Assembly (NCBI GenBank): GCA_030544215.1
Contig: JARZZO010000006.1
Span: forward strand, 51,126,501-51,190,500
Source of the DNA: Zantedeschia hybrid cultivar
Lineage: Eukaryota; Streptophyta; Magnoliopsida; Alismatales; Araceae
DNA: 64,000 nucleotides
Reading direction: 5' to 3'
Below are positions 44,785 to 56,258 of the stretch, one piece after another. The position numbers were made by a program, and so were the translations under genes. Each line of letters begins with the position of its first letter. The first letter of the stretch is position 1. A model generated the notes under the pieces. That model was given only the letters and a program-made list of their open reading frames with translations, made no database searches and was not told where the DNA came from.

Positions 44785-47298
44785 AGTAACGACCCGCCAT
44801 CCTATGACCGGAGACCCGGTCACTAAATGGATGTCGGCCCATTAACTGTAGGTTCATACCAGGATCTTATTTGCACATGTGGAGGAGTAAGCGTTAAACA
44901 AGATTAAATATAACATTCACACGGACTACAAGGGGTATAGTGCGCATGAAGTAAAGTAATAATATCCGTACACAGTCCAACAATAATTACATGTCCAACA
45001 AATTAATTAAGTACAGGCAGAAATAAAGTACAACAACATCGGGGCATACCCCGGAAACTGAGATAGCTGCTGGTCCGCACACCAAGGAGAACACCACGCG
45101 CCGCCACACGCCACAAGGTCTACACCTGAAAACGCAGGGAGTGAGCCACACCAAAATTGGGCTTAGTAGGGATCATCCGATCCCTCGCCTCCCACACACA
45201 CACCCACAAGTGCAGTAGCAAAGATACAGGTAATAAAGCAAGTAAAGCTGTAATACGCTACTCCTAAAATCTCGATATGAATCATGTGCCTTCGGAATGT
45301 AACATGTATATTTCTAAAATCATTCTATCAAGGAGCCTACAACTCCCGTCTCGGCAAAACACGTCAACCACTCCTCCGAAAGTAGGAAACACCAACCACA
45401 CAGCCGTAAGTGGGAAACACCGTCCACACAAGCACAAGTAGGAAACACCGACCCGCTGAGACCAAACAGTAGGATAGCACACTAGCTACTCCGGCCCAAC
45501 TGGCTCAGGTGGTTACTCCTTCCCTCAGCATGAGTGACTCTCCGAATGTACCACTCCGACACCGGTACTAGCTGACCCCGGGGTTCACCAGGTGACCCTC
45601 TCTCACTAGGCGTCACCCCGCCCACGCCCCCACCGGCGCTGTGCTCACGCCCCCACCAGCACAGGGTGATAAAGCGCTACAATGTCACTCCAGGTCCACA
45701 GTAACTCAAAACACCAAAACCCAGCACAGTACGATCCGGTCACGTGAAAAGCCCGCGATCGCACTACACACAACGCAGTGCCATCCGATCATAAAGAAAC
45801 CAAGTATACTAGAGCATGCACTAACCAACTATCTAGCAATATGTACATTTTACTGGCATGAATTAGTGTTGTTCTGCCTTGAATCGCGTCGCCCAAGGCC
45901 GACGCCATTCAAGTTCCCTAAACTGGTTCATAAAACAGAGGCCACGGGAATCTGTCCCAAAAGGCGTCGACACCAGAAGTCGCCTTTTGAAAGGCGTCGA
46001 CATCCTCCGACGCCATTCAACTGATAAATCCAGAATTTCAGTAAAACATTACCCAGTGGATTTCTTCCTTAAAAGGCGTCATGGTTACCCGACGCCATTC
46101 AAATCGCGTCGTCCACCCATGACGTCTTTTAGTTCCAGAATCCCGAGTTGACGGACCCTCAGTCGGGGTGATTTCCTGCCTAAATGGCGTCATGATGGCT
46201 CGACGTCCTTTTGAAAGGCGTCGTCCATCCATGACGTCATTTAGCGCCAGAACCCCTAACTCGTGAAACCTCGAACGGGGAGGTTTCTGCCCTAAAACAC
46301 GTCGTACTACCTTGACGTCCTTTTGAAAGGCGTCGACCAGGCACGACGCCGTTTAGCGCCAGAAACCTGGTTCCCTGTTTCGAATCGAGGGTTTCTCCCT
46401 TAACCCCAATTGCCCCGAAAAGCCTCCAAAACAGAAGGGGGAGAAAGAGAAGTTCACCCCCCACAAACCTACTACAAAACCACATACAGGAACACAGCCA
46501 TACCCACAAGAACACCCCCCCTAAACATGCTTAATCTAGCCCAAAACACATCAAAACACGCCTAGGAAAGCACGAGCAACACATACAAGGTTCGTCCCCC
46601 TACCGGATATTTGAACTCCTCCTGGCTCCGTGTCGCCCAACCGCCGCGCCGCAGACCGCCGCCGGTACCCCCGAGAACGTCGCCACTCCGCCGGGACGTC
46701 GGCCGCCGTCCGGAGAATGGAACGCCGCGAAGGAAGTGGTGGTGGCAGAGGTGAGAGGTAGGGAGGCGTTGGAGTGGTGGAAGAGGAAGAAGAGGAAGGG
46801 AAAGGGAAAGAGAGGGGTCGGAGGAGGCGGAGAGGGAGAGGAGAGAGAGCGAGAGGTGAGAAATGAGGGAAAGAAAGGAGGGCTCGCGGGGGTCATCAAA
46901 AACTACCTAAAACGCGTCGAGCGAGAAGGACGCCTATCAGATGACAGGACGGGCCGTACTGACAGCTGTCTGAAACGCGTCGACCACCATGGACGCCGTT
47001 CAGCTGACATGTCAAACACCGTACACTGACATCGCAGGGTGGCAGTCTGAATCGCGTCGTCCATCGTAGACGCCGTTCAGACGACAAGACAGGGGCCGTA
47101 CTCTCGCGGCCCGAAACCCGCCCACGTGGCATAACAACAAATCGCCTAAATGGCGTCCACCTATCAAGACGCCGTTTGAAAGGCGTCGTGATGTGTAGAC
47201 GTCATTTAGAAGAAATTCTCCAGACCCCGCAAGGTCTGACCCAGGGGATCCGGCCCGAAACCGACCTGAAAACTGAACCCGAAACCTCAGTCCTTACA
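44785..47298 (-). repeat. 5' LTR of element B
   Basis: Near-identical partner of 38906-41421, with hairpin cluster 1 at about 45877-46367 and cluster 2 at about 46912-47213. The first base of the TG terminus is changed to A. Confidence 0.94.
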
Positions 47299-47303
47299 GA
47301 ACT

Positions 47304-48995
47304 TCAGTACAGAATCACGTGCTGAAGATGATTGAGTGGGTGGAGAGGCTGGATACTCTTGGGATTACACTTCCCAAGGAGATGCACACAGACTTCGTGT
47401 TGTCTTCACTTCCACCGTCATATGCTCAGTTCATCGTTAATTTTAAGAAGAACAAGATCTAGGCCACCTTAGCTGAACTACTGAACATGTTAACGACTGC
47501 TGAAGGGAACCTTGTGAAGGATAAACCCCAAGTCCTCATGGGTGGTAAGACCAACAGAAAAGGACTTGCAGTCGAAGCTTTTCAAAAGAATAAGAACAAG
47601 GTTCAGAGAAAGGCAAAGGTTGTCAAGAAAGACAAAGGTAAAAGTGCTGAGAAAGGTGATTGCTTCTACTGTCATCAGAAAGGCCATTAGAAGAGGAATT
47701 ACAAAGAATACCTCAAGGACAAGGCTCAAGGAACTGTGAAACAGCAGGACGCTTCAGGTATCTATATGATAGATGTAAACTTGTCAATAAGAGATTGTAC
47801 ATCATGGGTATTAGATACTGGATGTGTATCTCATATCTGCAATTCTATGCAAGCACTGACAAGAAGGCATAAGCTGAGGACCGGCATGGTGGAGCTGAGG
47901 CTAGGTAACGGCGCAAGAGTTGCGGCGATCGCTGTAGGGACAGTGAAGCTCAAGCTACCATCTGGAGACACATTTTTATTATATGAATGTTATTATGTAC
48001 CTAGCATAATAAGGAACATAATTTCTATTTCATGCTTAGATAGAATTGGATACAATTTAAATTTTGGGAATAATAGTTGTTCAATTTATTTCGGAAATAA
48101 ATTAATAGCTTCTACTATTTTGTCCAATAGTTTGTATCTATTAAATGTGTCTCATGATAATTTACACATCGGTTCTTCAATTAAAAGAAGTAAGTATGAA
48201 ATGAACAAAGCCTACTTGTGGCATTGTAGGCTTGGACACATTGGTGAAAATATACTCCAAAGGATGCATAAAGATGGATATTTAGATCCATTTGATTATG
48301 AATCATATGCAACCTGTGAGTCATGTTTAATGGGTAAAATGGCTAAGTCTCCATTTAGTGGAACTGGAGAACGAGCCAAAGACATATTAGAACTCATACA
48401 TTGAGATGTATGTGGTCCTATGTCAACCCAAGCCATTGGTGGTTTCTCATACTTCATTACATTCACTGATGATTACTCAAGGTTTGGATATATATACTTA
48501 TTGAAATATAAATCTGAAGCTTTTGAGAAATTTAGAGAATTTAAGAATGAAGTAGAAAAACAAACAGGAAAGAGTATAAAAACCATCCGATCCGATCGGG
48601 GTGGTGAATACTTGAGTACAGAGTTCATTAAATACTTAAAGCATAATAGTATCCTTTCTCAGCTTACACCTCCTTATACACCTCAGATGAATGGTGTATC
48701 AGAAAGGAGAAATCACACATTAATGGAAATGGTGCGATCCATGATGAGTATGTCCAAATTACCAGTGTCCTTATGGAGATATGTACTTAGCTCAGCTATG
48801 TATATCATGAACAAGGTACCCAGCAAATCTGTTGAAACCACTCCATATGAGATATGGAATGGAAGGAAACCAGACCTTAAACATGTTAAAATCAGGGGAT
48901 GTCCGGCTCATGTTAAAAGACATGACACAGATAAGCTGGAATCCAGAACTGACAAATGCAGATTTGTGGGATATCCAAAGGAAACTTATGGATAT
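47304..48995 (+). pseudogene. Ty1/copia gag C-terminus, protease and integrase of G
   Basis: It continues gag after element B and contains one zinc knuckle, CFYCHQKGH, at about 47660-47700. The knuckle's final cysteine is replaced by tyrosine and a TAG interrupts it. The protease has VLDTGCVSHIC near 47805. The gag-pre-integrase zinc finger (LWHCRLGHIGEN and CESCLMGKM) lies near 48220-48340. The integrase core shows FTDDYSRFGYIYLL, TIRSDRGGEYLS and NGVSERRNHTLME, so all three D-D-E residues are present. A TGA splits it at about 48402-48404, and it is cut by D2 after CRFVGYPKETYGY. RT and RNase H should lie beyond the window. Confidence 0.92.
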
Positions 48996-50326
48996 TGTAG
49001 ACACGCTAATTTTGACATCATTTTGAGTAAATTTCATATCATATAATAATGCCTCAGAATGGTCTGATATTTAATCATTGGTTAATCTTTTTAAATTAAT
49101 TATCTAAATAGTGTCGAATCAAACATACATGATTTAAGTTAATTAATTAAATTGATTTTAACTCAAATTTCAATTAAAATATGAAGAAGTCTAAAAGACG
49201 TCTACCTGTGTAGGCGTCATTTAGAGTTTATTCTTATTTTGATATTTAAATTTGAATTTTAATCAGTAGATTAATTAGCTAAAAGACGTATGCATGACAC
49301 GACGCCATTTAGGTTTCCTAAGTTGTTTCTGCCTCTCTTCCGGATGTTTATCCTTATCTTAATTAGTGTAAAAGGGGTCTTCTATGGACGACGCGTTTTA
49401 TCTAATTACAGATAAAGATAAGTTTTTTCCGGATGTTTATCTTTATCATAATCCGTCTGAAAGGCGTCTTCCATAGGAGACGCGTTTTAGATAATTACAG
49501 ATAAAGATGAATTAATCTGTATTTATCTGTTGGTTAAGATGGATAAATCCCAAAATTTCTCCATGTAAATTCGCGGACGCGAAGAAGTCTATAAATACCC
49601 TGCCTCTTGAATGGATGACAAAGTTAGTGATTGAAGCGATATCGAAGTGATAATCGAAGTGAAAATTGAAGCAACGACGTCCAAACGCTGAAGTGCTGCT
49701 GCATCCAGAAGTCGGCATCCATTCTTCATCCATTCTTCATCCATCCAAGACCAAGGCTTCCAGGGGCCATCCATCATTAACTTTCAATTCATTTCTGCAT
49801 TTTCACTTCATTAATCTTACATTCTTCATCATCACTCCATGCAACACACACAACACTAGCATCATTTTCAAAACCTATTTGATTAAGGGGGTTTTAAAGA
49901 CTACTCAACAAGTGAGTTTTCTGTTTAGTTGCATGTTTAAAATTTCTTTTGGAATGGATACTACTTTTGCCTAAGTTCTCATCATCGTTATTTCTTTTCT
50001 ATTTCTTGCAAGGTACAAAGGAGAATCAAAGGGAGGGAATCAATAGCAAATCACAAGGACTCTGGACGATCCTAAAACTCAACATCAATCAAAACAAGAA
50101 TAAAGACAAGAAAGGGTTCTCTTTCTTCAGCCAGTTGAAGGAGGGGAACCAAGAGCTCAACATCTCCCACGTCCAAACAGGTAGGCGATCAAACTCTTTC
50201 TTTCGGAACTTTTAAGTCAAAAGTTTCTGGCGATCACTTCACTTAGTTTCTTTTTAATAGGTTTATTTTGCACTTAAGCAACTTAGAGTTTTCATGATAA
50301 TCACACACTCATTTTAAGCACTCACA
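48996..50326 (+). repeat. 5' LTR of Tat element D2
   Basis: It runs TGTAGACACGC to CACTCACA (1331 bp), with the right end inferred as for D1. TATAAATA is at 49590-49597. Hairpins are at 49191-49225, 49279-49312, 49368-49401 and 49457-49490. The last two lie in an ~89-bp tandem duplication (about 49338-49515) that D1 has only once. Candidate intron signals are conserved with D1. Confidence 0.72.
49338..49515 (+). repeat. ~89-bp tandem duplication of a hairpin module
   Basis: TTCCGGATGTTTATC starts at 49338 and again at 49427. Each copy contains one hairpin of the GGCGTC type and ends with TAATTACAGATAAAGAT. The homologous D1 region (about 17785-17880) has a single copy. Confidence 0.8.
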
Positions 50327-51386
50327 GCTTTTTTGGCGATCACGGTGGGACTTGGTCTCGCCATCTTTTAGTTCTTTGTTCTTGCTGTTACCAATCGGGC
50401 ACCCACGGTGCACCACTTGTGTCTCTCGACACGCCCTCACCAATTGGTGAGTGTTTTTAGTTTAGTTAATTTCCTACGTGCACCACGTGCACACCCGTGT
50501 GGCAAGATCTTGCCCTCCCCGTTGATTAGTTGAAAAGCTATTTTTCGTTATGAAATGTTGTGTGATTGATTGATATCTTAGTTGTTTAGTTGATAAAATC
50601 ATTCTGTTAAAACCTGAAACAAAAAATTCTTGCATGAGCTGATTATTTATCGTTTTTATTCTGTTCAAGGAGGAATCAATCCAGAAATTCATCTTGGAAA
50701 ACTGAACCTGCGACTTGAAAAGTGTCCAGGAACACCGACGCGTTTCAAACTGCATCTGTTAACCCAGACGCCTTTCAGTCTCATTTCTCTGCTGTCTGCT
50801 ATCTGAGCTTCTGCAAAAAATTAAGGCTCTGTTTGAATAGCATCGACCAGAAGCGACGCGATTCAGGCAGTTTCTTATTTCTTCTTCAGTTCTCAGATTT
50901 TTGTGATCTGTGTGCTATTACCCATTATATATTAAGCATTAGAGGCCATCCAGGCTACAGGTCATATGCATTGAGGCTAACACCCTCCTCTTCTTAGGAA
51001 CACTCTTCTTTACGCCTTCAACTCTCTCTGATTGGGTCGGTCCCTCGATCAGACTAGAGTAGTTGGCGTTAAAGACCTCCATAAGTCCCCAAAATCAAGG
51101 TATTCCTCCTTGATCATCGGGTTGGTTGTACCAATTGAAGTCCCGGTTAGATTTCCATAAACGTTGTGAGAGAAAGCCATAGAATATAACGGTGGACATT
51201 GAACTGAAACTAGGATCCTATCCTTTGAGCGAATTTGTGATTTAATTAAATCCAAATAATCCAACAAGGAATCCTAAAATCACGTTAAACATCCACTTGT
51301 TTGTTTAAATCTCTGTACAACTTGTTTGTCAATCTCTGAAAAAAAAATCTAATATCATGCTGCTCCGATCAGGCAGGGACTTGAGC
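50327..51386 (+). other. Primer-site region and leader of D2
   Basis: TGGCGATCACGGTGGGA lies at 50334-50350. GGCGTC-type hairpins lie near 50716-50780 and 50835-50875. The sequence is otherwise noncoding and collinear with the D1 leader. Confidence 0.6.
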
Positions 51387-54300
51387 GTGGCTCCGGATGC
51401 CATGATCAACTACGAGGGAGATGCTAATGCCCCCCGCAATTCTGATTACCACTTCGAGAGCGGGAGAGATGCTGATGCCTACTGTAACGACCCGCCATCC
51501 TATGACCGGAGACCCGGTCACTAAATGGACGTCGGCCCATTAACTGCGGGTTCACACCCGGATCTAACACAACACGTCTGGATGAGTAAGTGCGAAACAA
51601 GGCTAAATATAACAAACACACGGACCACAAGGTAAGCAAGTGCGCAGGAAGGAGAATAACAATGTCCGTATACAGTCCAACAATAATTACATGTCCAACA
51701 ATTAAATAAGTACAGGCAGAAGGAAAGTACAACAACATCGGGGCATACCCCGGGACTAAGACAGCTGCTGGTCCGCACACCAAGAAGTCACCACGCTTCC
51801 GCTCGCCTCGAGGTCCGCACCTGAAACCGCAGGGAGTGAGCCACACCAGAAATGGGCTCAGTAGGGATCATCCGATCCCCTGCCTCCCACTCACACACCC
51901 ACAAGTGCAACAACAGGAATATATATATAGCAATAACACCAGGCAGTAAACACAACTCTCCAACCTGATCGGAACCGTACAATAAGCAGTGTAGCAAGAA
52001 CGGTACCAAGTAACCCGAAGAACCTAACTCAATATGAAACGTACGCGTAAGCAGTGTAACAGGAACAGTACCGAGCAACCTGGAGAACCCAACACAAGGT
52101 CACGTCTCACAGTCAAAGTTCACGAAGCGACTGAACCACACTGTCGACCGAAGTCAAACGTCGCCTCCCAACACTACCACCACTGCTCACGCCTGTCCAC
52201 CCCTACAGTGTTCCGGGGCACTGTAGGGTGAGGCAGTGAGCCAAACTAGGACTAGCTAGACTCAGTGTACCGCCACTGCCAGCTACGTGTGCACACAAGC
52301 AGTCTAGACTACTGTCCTACCACCGGATTGCCTCCACGCTAGGCCTCAGCGCTTCAGGAGGGCCCTGGGGACCGGCGAACCCCCGTCAAGCCGAAGCTAC
52401 AGGAACTACCCACAAACCCAACTCTCCCGGGCTGCGTCAGGCCAAAGGACTAAGGGTACCACTCGTAACCTTGATCAAATGTCACATCAGGTCCAATGGC
52501 TAAAGGGTAAACCAACTCCCACCAAAAACACCACCAGCTCCACAGCAAGAAACACGCCAGAAGCTGTCACGACAACCAAGGGAAACCCCGACCCGCTGAG
52601 ACCAAACAGCAACCCCTCGGATAGCACACCAGCTACTCCGACCCGACGGGCTCAAGGTGGTTCTGCTTGTCTCAGCCAAGGGTGAAACACAACAAGCACC
52701 ACTCTACAGACACCATGACCCTTCTCCCATCGGCCCATGGTGACAGACGTAAACCACAGTTAACCCGATCCACATTCACATAACACAACCACACATATAA
52801 CATGATTCCATTCGCACAGTAAACCTCAGTCTCAGTATATAGTTAAAGCACACACACACACACACACAGGTGATGTAATTCCACTCACGCAGAAGTCCTC
52901 CGTCTCAGTATACAACCCGAAGCATGCATTAGAACCATCCCACCGTGAAACATGCACGCAATAACAGCATTAAGCATTCCTGTCTTGAATCGCGTCGACC
53001 GAGGTCGACGCCATTCAAGATCCTCAGACAGGTTTATTAAAAGCCAGATTATCCTTAAAACGCGTCCACCGTTGAAGTCGCCGTTTAAAACGCGTCTGGG
53101 TGTCTCGACGCCATTCAACCCAGAAATCCAGATTGCAGAACCCTTAAACGGGGGCATTTCCTGCCTAAATGGCGTCATGATGGCTCGACGTCCTTCAGAA
53201 AGGCGTCGTCCATCCATGACGTCATTTAGCGCCAGAACCCCTAACTCAGCAAACCTCGTACAGGGAGGTTTCTGCCCTAAAACGTGTCGTACTGACCCGA
53301 CGTCTTTCGGAAAGGCGTCGACCAGGCACGACGCCATTTAGCGCCAGAAACCAGGTTTCCTGGTTCGACCCGAGGGTCACACCCTTGAACCCCAGGCACC
53401 CCGAAAAGCCCCAAAACCAAAGGGAGAAGAAGAGAAGTCCAACCATCACAAGCATGCTACGAAACCGAGTCCACAAGCACCACCATTCCCACAAGGAATC
53501 CCCCTAAACATGCTCAATCTAACCCCAAACACGCCCTATCACGCCAAGAAGCAAACGAGCACACATGCAAGGTTTCGTCCCCCTACCGATTCTCGAACTC
53601 CGCCAAGCTCCGTGCTGCCGTCCCGCCGCACCGCACACCGCCGCCGGTACCCTCGATGACGCTGCCACTCCGCCGGGACGTCGGCCGCCGTCCGGAGAAG
53701 GGAACGCCGCGAAGGAGTTGGTGGAGGTAGAGGTGAGAGGTAAGGTGGTGTTGGAGTGGTGGAAGAGGAAGAAGAGGAAGGGAAGGGAAAGAAGAGCGTC
53801 GGAGAGGGCGGAGAGGGTGAGGAGAGAGAGTGTGAAGGTGAGAATGAGGGAAAGAAGGGGAGGCTCGCGGGGTCAACTAGAATCCCGCTAAAACGCGTCG
53901 ATCTAGGCAGACGCCTATCAGTCTGACAGGACGGCCGTACCGACACCGCTCTGAAACGCGTCGCCCACCGCGGACGCCGTTCAGACGACAAGACAGGCCG
54001 TACTGACAACGCTCTGGCGCCGTACCCTGACACCACAGGTGTCGCAGTCTGAAACGCGTCGACCGAGCTGGACGCCGTTCAGACAAATCTGACAGGGGCC
54101 GTACTCTCGCGACCCGAAACCCGCCCACGTGGCGCACACGTGGCACAACAACCAGCAGACCTAAATGGCGTCCACACACCCTGACGCCTTTTGAAAGGCG
54201 TCGAGCACTGTTGACGCCATTCAGCTAGAAATCTCAAGACCCCTCCAGGGTCCAAACCAGGGAATCCAGCCCGAACCCGACCCGAATACAGAACCCGAAA

Positions 54301-56258
54301 CCTCAGTCATTACACCTACCGTAATTCTCTTCCTATTCCAGTTCGAAATGAGGGGAATGTCTCAACCCCTCTTTATCATTCTCATGATCAATATCTTGAT
54401 CCTCCCCTGCATGTGCATGCGGTCCCTAATCCTACCTTTAAGGGGGACATGAATCCTGATGATCCCTCATCTTCTGATCCCTCAGATCTTGTAAATGCTT
54501 TGGGAGTTCTTGCCTCCGGTCTGGACCATCAGCAGTTCGAGGCGATCCAGTCTATTTTGAAGGGGAAGACGCCCATGCAGTCTGCCGAGCCGAACCCTGT
54601 GGCTCCCCCTGCCATCCCTCAACAACCTCCTCATCATCTTCCCTACATTCATCAGGCCATGGAAGGCCTCCATGTCACTTCTCGGCCAGCTGGGCCGCAA
54701 CTTTCATCTTCTAGGCAACCGGCCAGACCGGTGGCGCCCGCTTACCAAAATGCCCTCGGGCATGGCGGAAGCTCTGCCGGACCTCCTCTTTACTGTCCTC
54801 CTTGTCCGACGTACTCTAGGCAACAAGCCTATCAAGTACCTCCACCTCCCCCTCCTCCCCAGGCTGATCCGACAACGCAAGCGTTGTTGGCTAAAATAGA
54901 GCGCATGGACGAACAATTCAATAACCTCCAGAAGATGATGGGGGTCAAAGCTGCACCAGAAATCAACTTACCAAGCCTGCCAGTGTTCCACCTGCCACCC
55001 TCCGAGATGCCAGTGTACCGGAAGTACAACGGTACTGGTAACCCCTTCACCCACATGAAGGAGTTCATGTACGAGTCATCCTTCTGGCAAAACGACAAGA
55101 GGTCGTTGGCCTTTTTGTTCAGGAGATCTTTAGAGGGACCAGCCCTCGAGTGGTTCTTTTCCTTGGAACCCTCCGAAGTAGAGGACTATGGTATCGTTTC
55201 CCAAAAATTCATTCAACGATACCAGGACAGAGTAGCCCCCTCCCTGTCCATCACTGACCTAATAGCAGAGAAGATGAAACCCGATGAGGAGTTCGTCAGT
55301 TTTGGCGACAGATGGCGAGGCTTGGCCGAGAAAGTGAAAGATCACTTGTCCGAGTCGGAGCAAGTGAAGATGCTGATTTCCAATGCCACGCCCCAGTTCA
55401 AACTAGTGCTCTCCCTGAACAATCTGACCAGCATGGCATAGCTCTATGAAAGAGCGCGGTACTGTCAGAATGCCTTCAAGGACGCTACGTTCTCTAGCGT
55501 CTTTGATCCTCACAAACCTAGCAGACCTCCACCTCAGAAGACTGCAGTGCCTAATTCCTCCAGCACAGGTCCGTCTACCGAGGGCACGCTCTCTCATGAG
55601 CAAGTAAGCAGTATGAAAAACACTCGCCCCAGTTCGTGAGGAGTCAACAATAGTACCAGAGGCCACCGCAGCCGAACCAGCAGGGGTACAGGCAGCAGCC
55701 AAACCCCCAGTATCAGCAGCCCCAATATCAGCGGCCTCAACAGCCGAGCCAGCAACAGCAACAGCCACAGCAGCCGCTGCAACGGCAATTGCAGTACCAG
55801 CCACCACAACAACAACAGTATCAGCAACAGCAGCAGTATCAACCCGCACTACTGGCATATGATAATGTCCCTCCTCCTACTGACTACAATCAGCAGAGAA
55901 GACCTTCAGGCCCGAAGAGGGCAGAATACCCGGTCCTCCCAGAGTCCTTGGCGGACATTTTTAGTGCTCTAATGGCAGCTAATGCCTTAGTCCTGCCAAG
56001 AGAAAAGGCGATTTGGCCCCAGAATGTCGACACGTCTAGGTATTGCTATTTCCATAGGTAACCTGGGCATACTATTGACACATGCTTCCAATTTAGAGAT
56101 TATATTCATGATCTCAACGAGCAGGGCGGCATAGACTGGGAAGAAATGAAAAAATACATATCAGCCTTAAAAGCGAGAAGACTACAGCAGCAGCAACAGA
56201 AGCAGCAAGCAAGAGCACCAGCACCAGCAACACCACCACTGAACATGGGCATAGTGTA
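51387..56258 (+). pseudogene. Tat-type gag of D2, split by a solo LTR
   Basis: The start homologous to the D1 ATG reads GTG here. About 95 bases of gag precede the solo LTR at 51483-54314, and gag resumes at 54320. The long open part (54413-55438) contains the proline-rich N-terminal half, MPVYRKYNGTGNPF, LEGPALEWFFSLEPSE and an M-rich capsid core. A TAG at 55439-55441 ends it. A frameshift and a glutamine-rich stretch (55650-55850) follow, then YPVLPESLADIFSALM and a knuckle-like segment with a TAA at 56059-56061, where D1 has CAA. In a functional relative the frame would continue into protease. Confidence 0.9.
51483..54314 (-). mobile_element. Tekay-type solo LTR (C2), TSD CCTAC
   Basis: This 2832-bp LTR runs TGTAACGACC to GTCATTACA on the plus strand, flanked by CCTAC at 51478-51482 and 54315-54319. 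It is very similar to solo LTR C1 (7139-9902), including the AC microsatellite and both hairpin clusters (about 52984-53350 and 53888-54225). It is the innermost insertion of the nest. Confidence 0.95.

Larger units (their letters stand above)
38906..47298 (-). mobile_element. Tekay-type non-autonomous element B (TSD GAACT)
   Basis: The element is 8393 bp, with LTRs at 38906-41421 (2516 bp) and 44785-47298 (2514 bp) and GAACT duplications at 38901-38905 and 47299-47303. The internal region is only 3363 bp. On the minus strand it holds an uninterrupted gag, then noncoding sequence, then scattered RNase H and integrase remnants. Protease and most of RT are absent. The LTRs are almost identical by eye, whereas the pol remnants are scrambled, so the last transposition must have used proteins from elsewhere. 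The right LTR begins AGTAAC instead of TGTAAC. Confidence 0.95.
33116..48995 (+). mobile_element. Ty1/copia element G, left part, interrupted
   Basis: The order is 5' LTR (33116-34691), initiator-Met primer site, a long structured leader, gag, protease and integrase, cut at 48995 by D2. The left target-site copy is GACAC (33111-33115). A reverse solo copia LTR (36278-37831) and Tekay element B (38906-47298) are inserted in it. RT, RNase H and the 3' LTR should lie beyond the window. It is too broken to be coding-competent. Confidence 0.9.
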
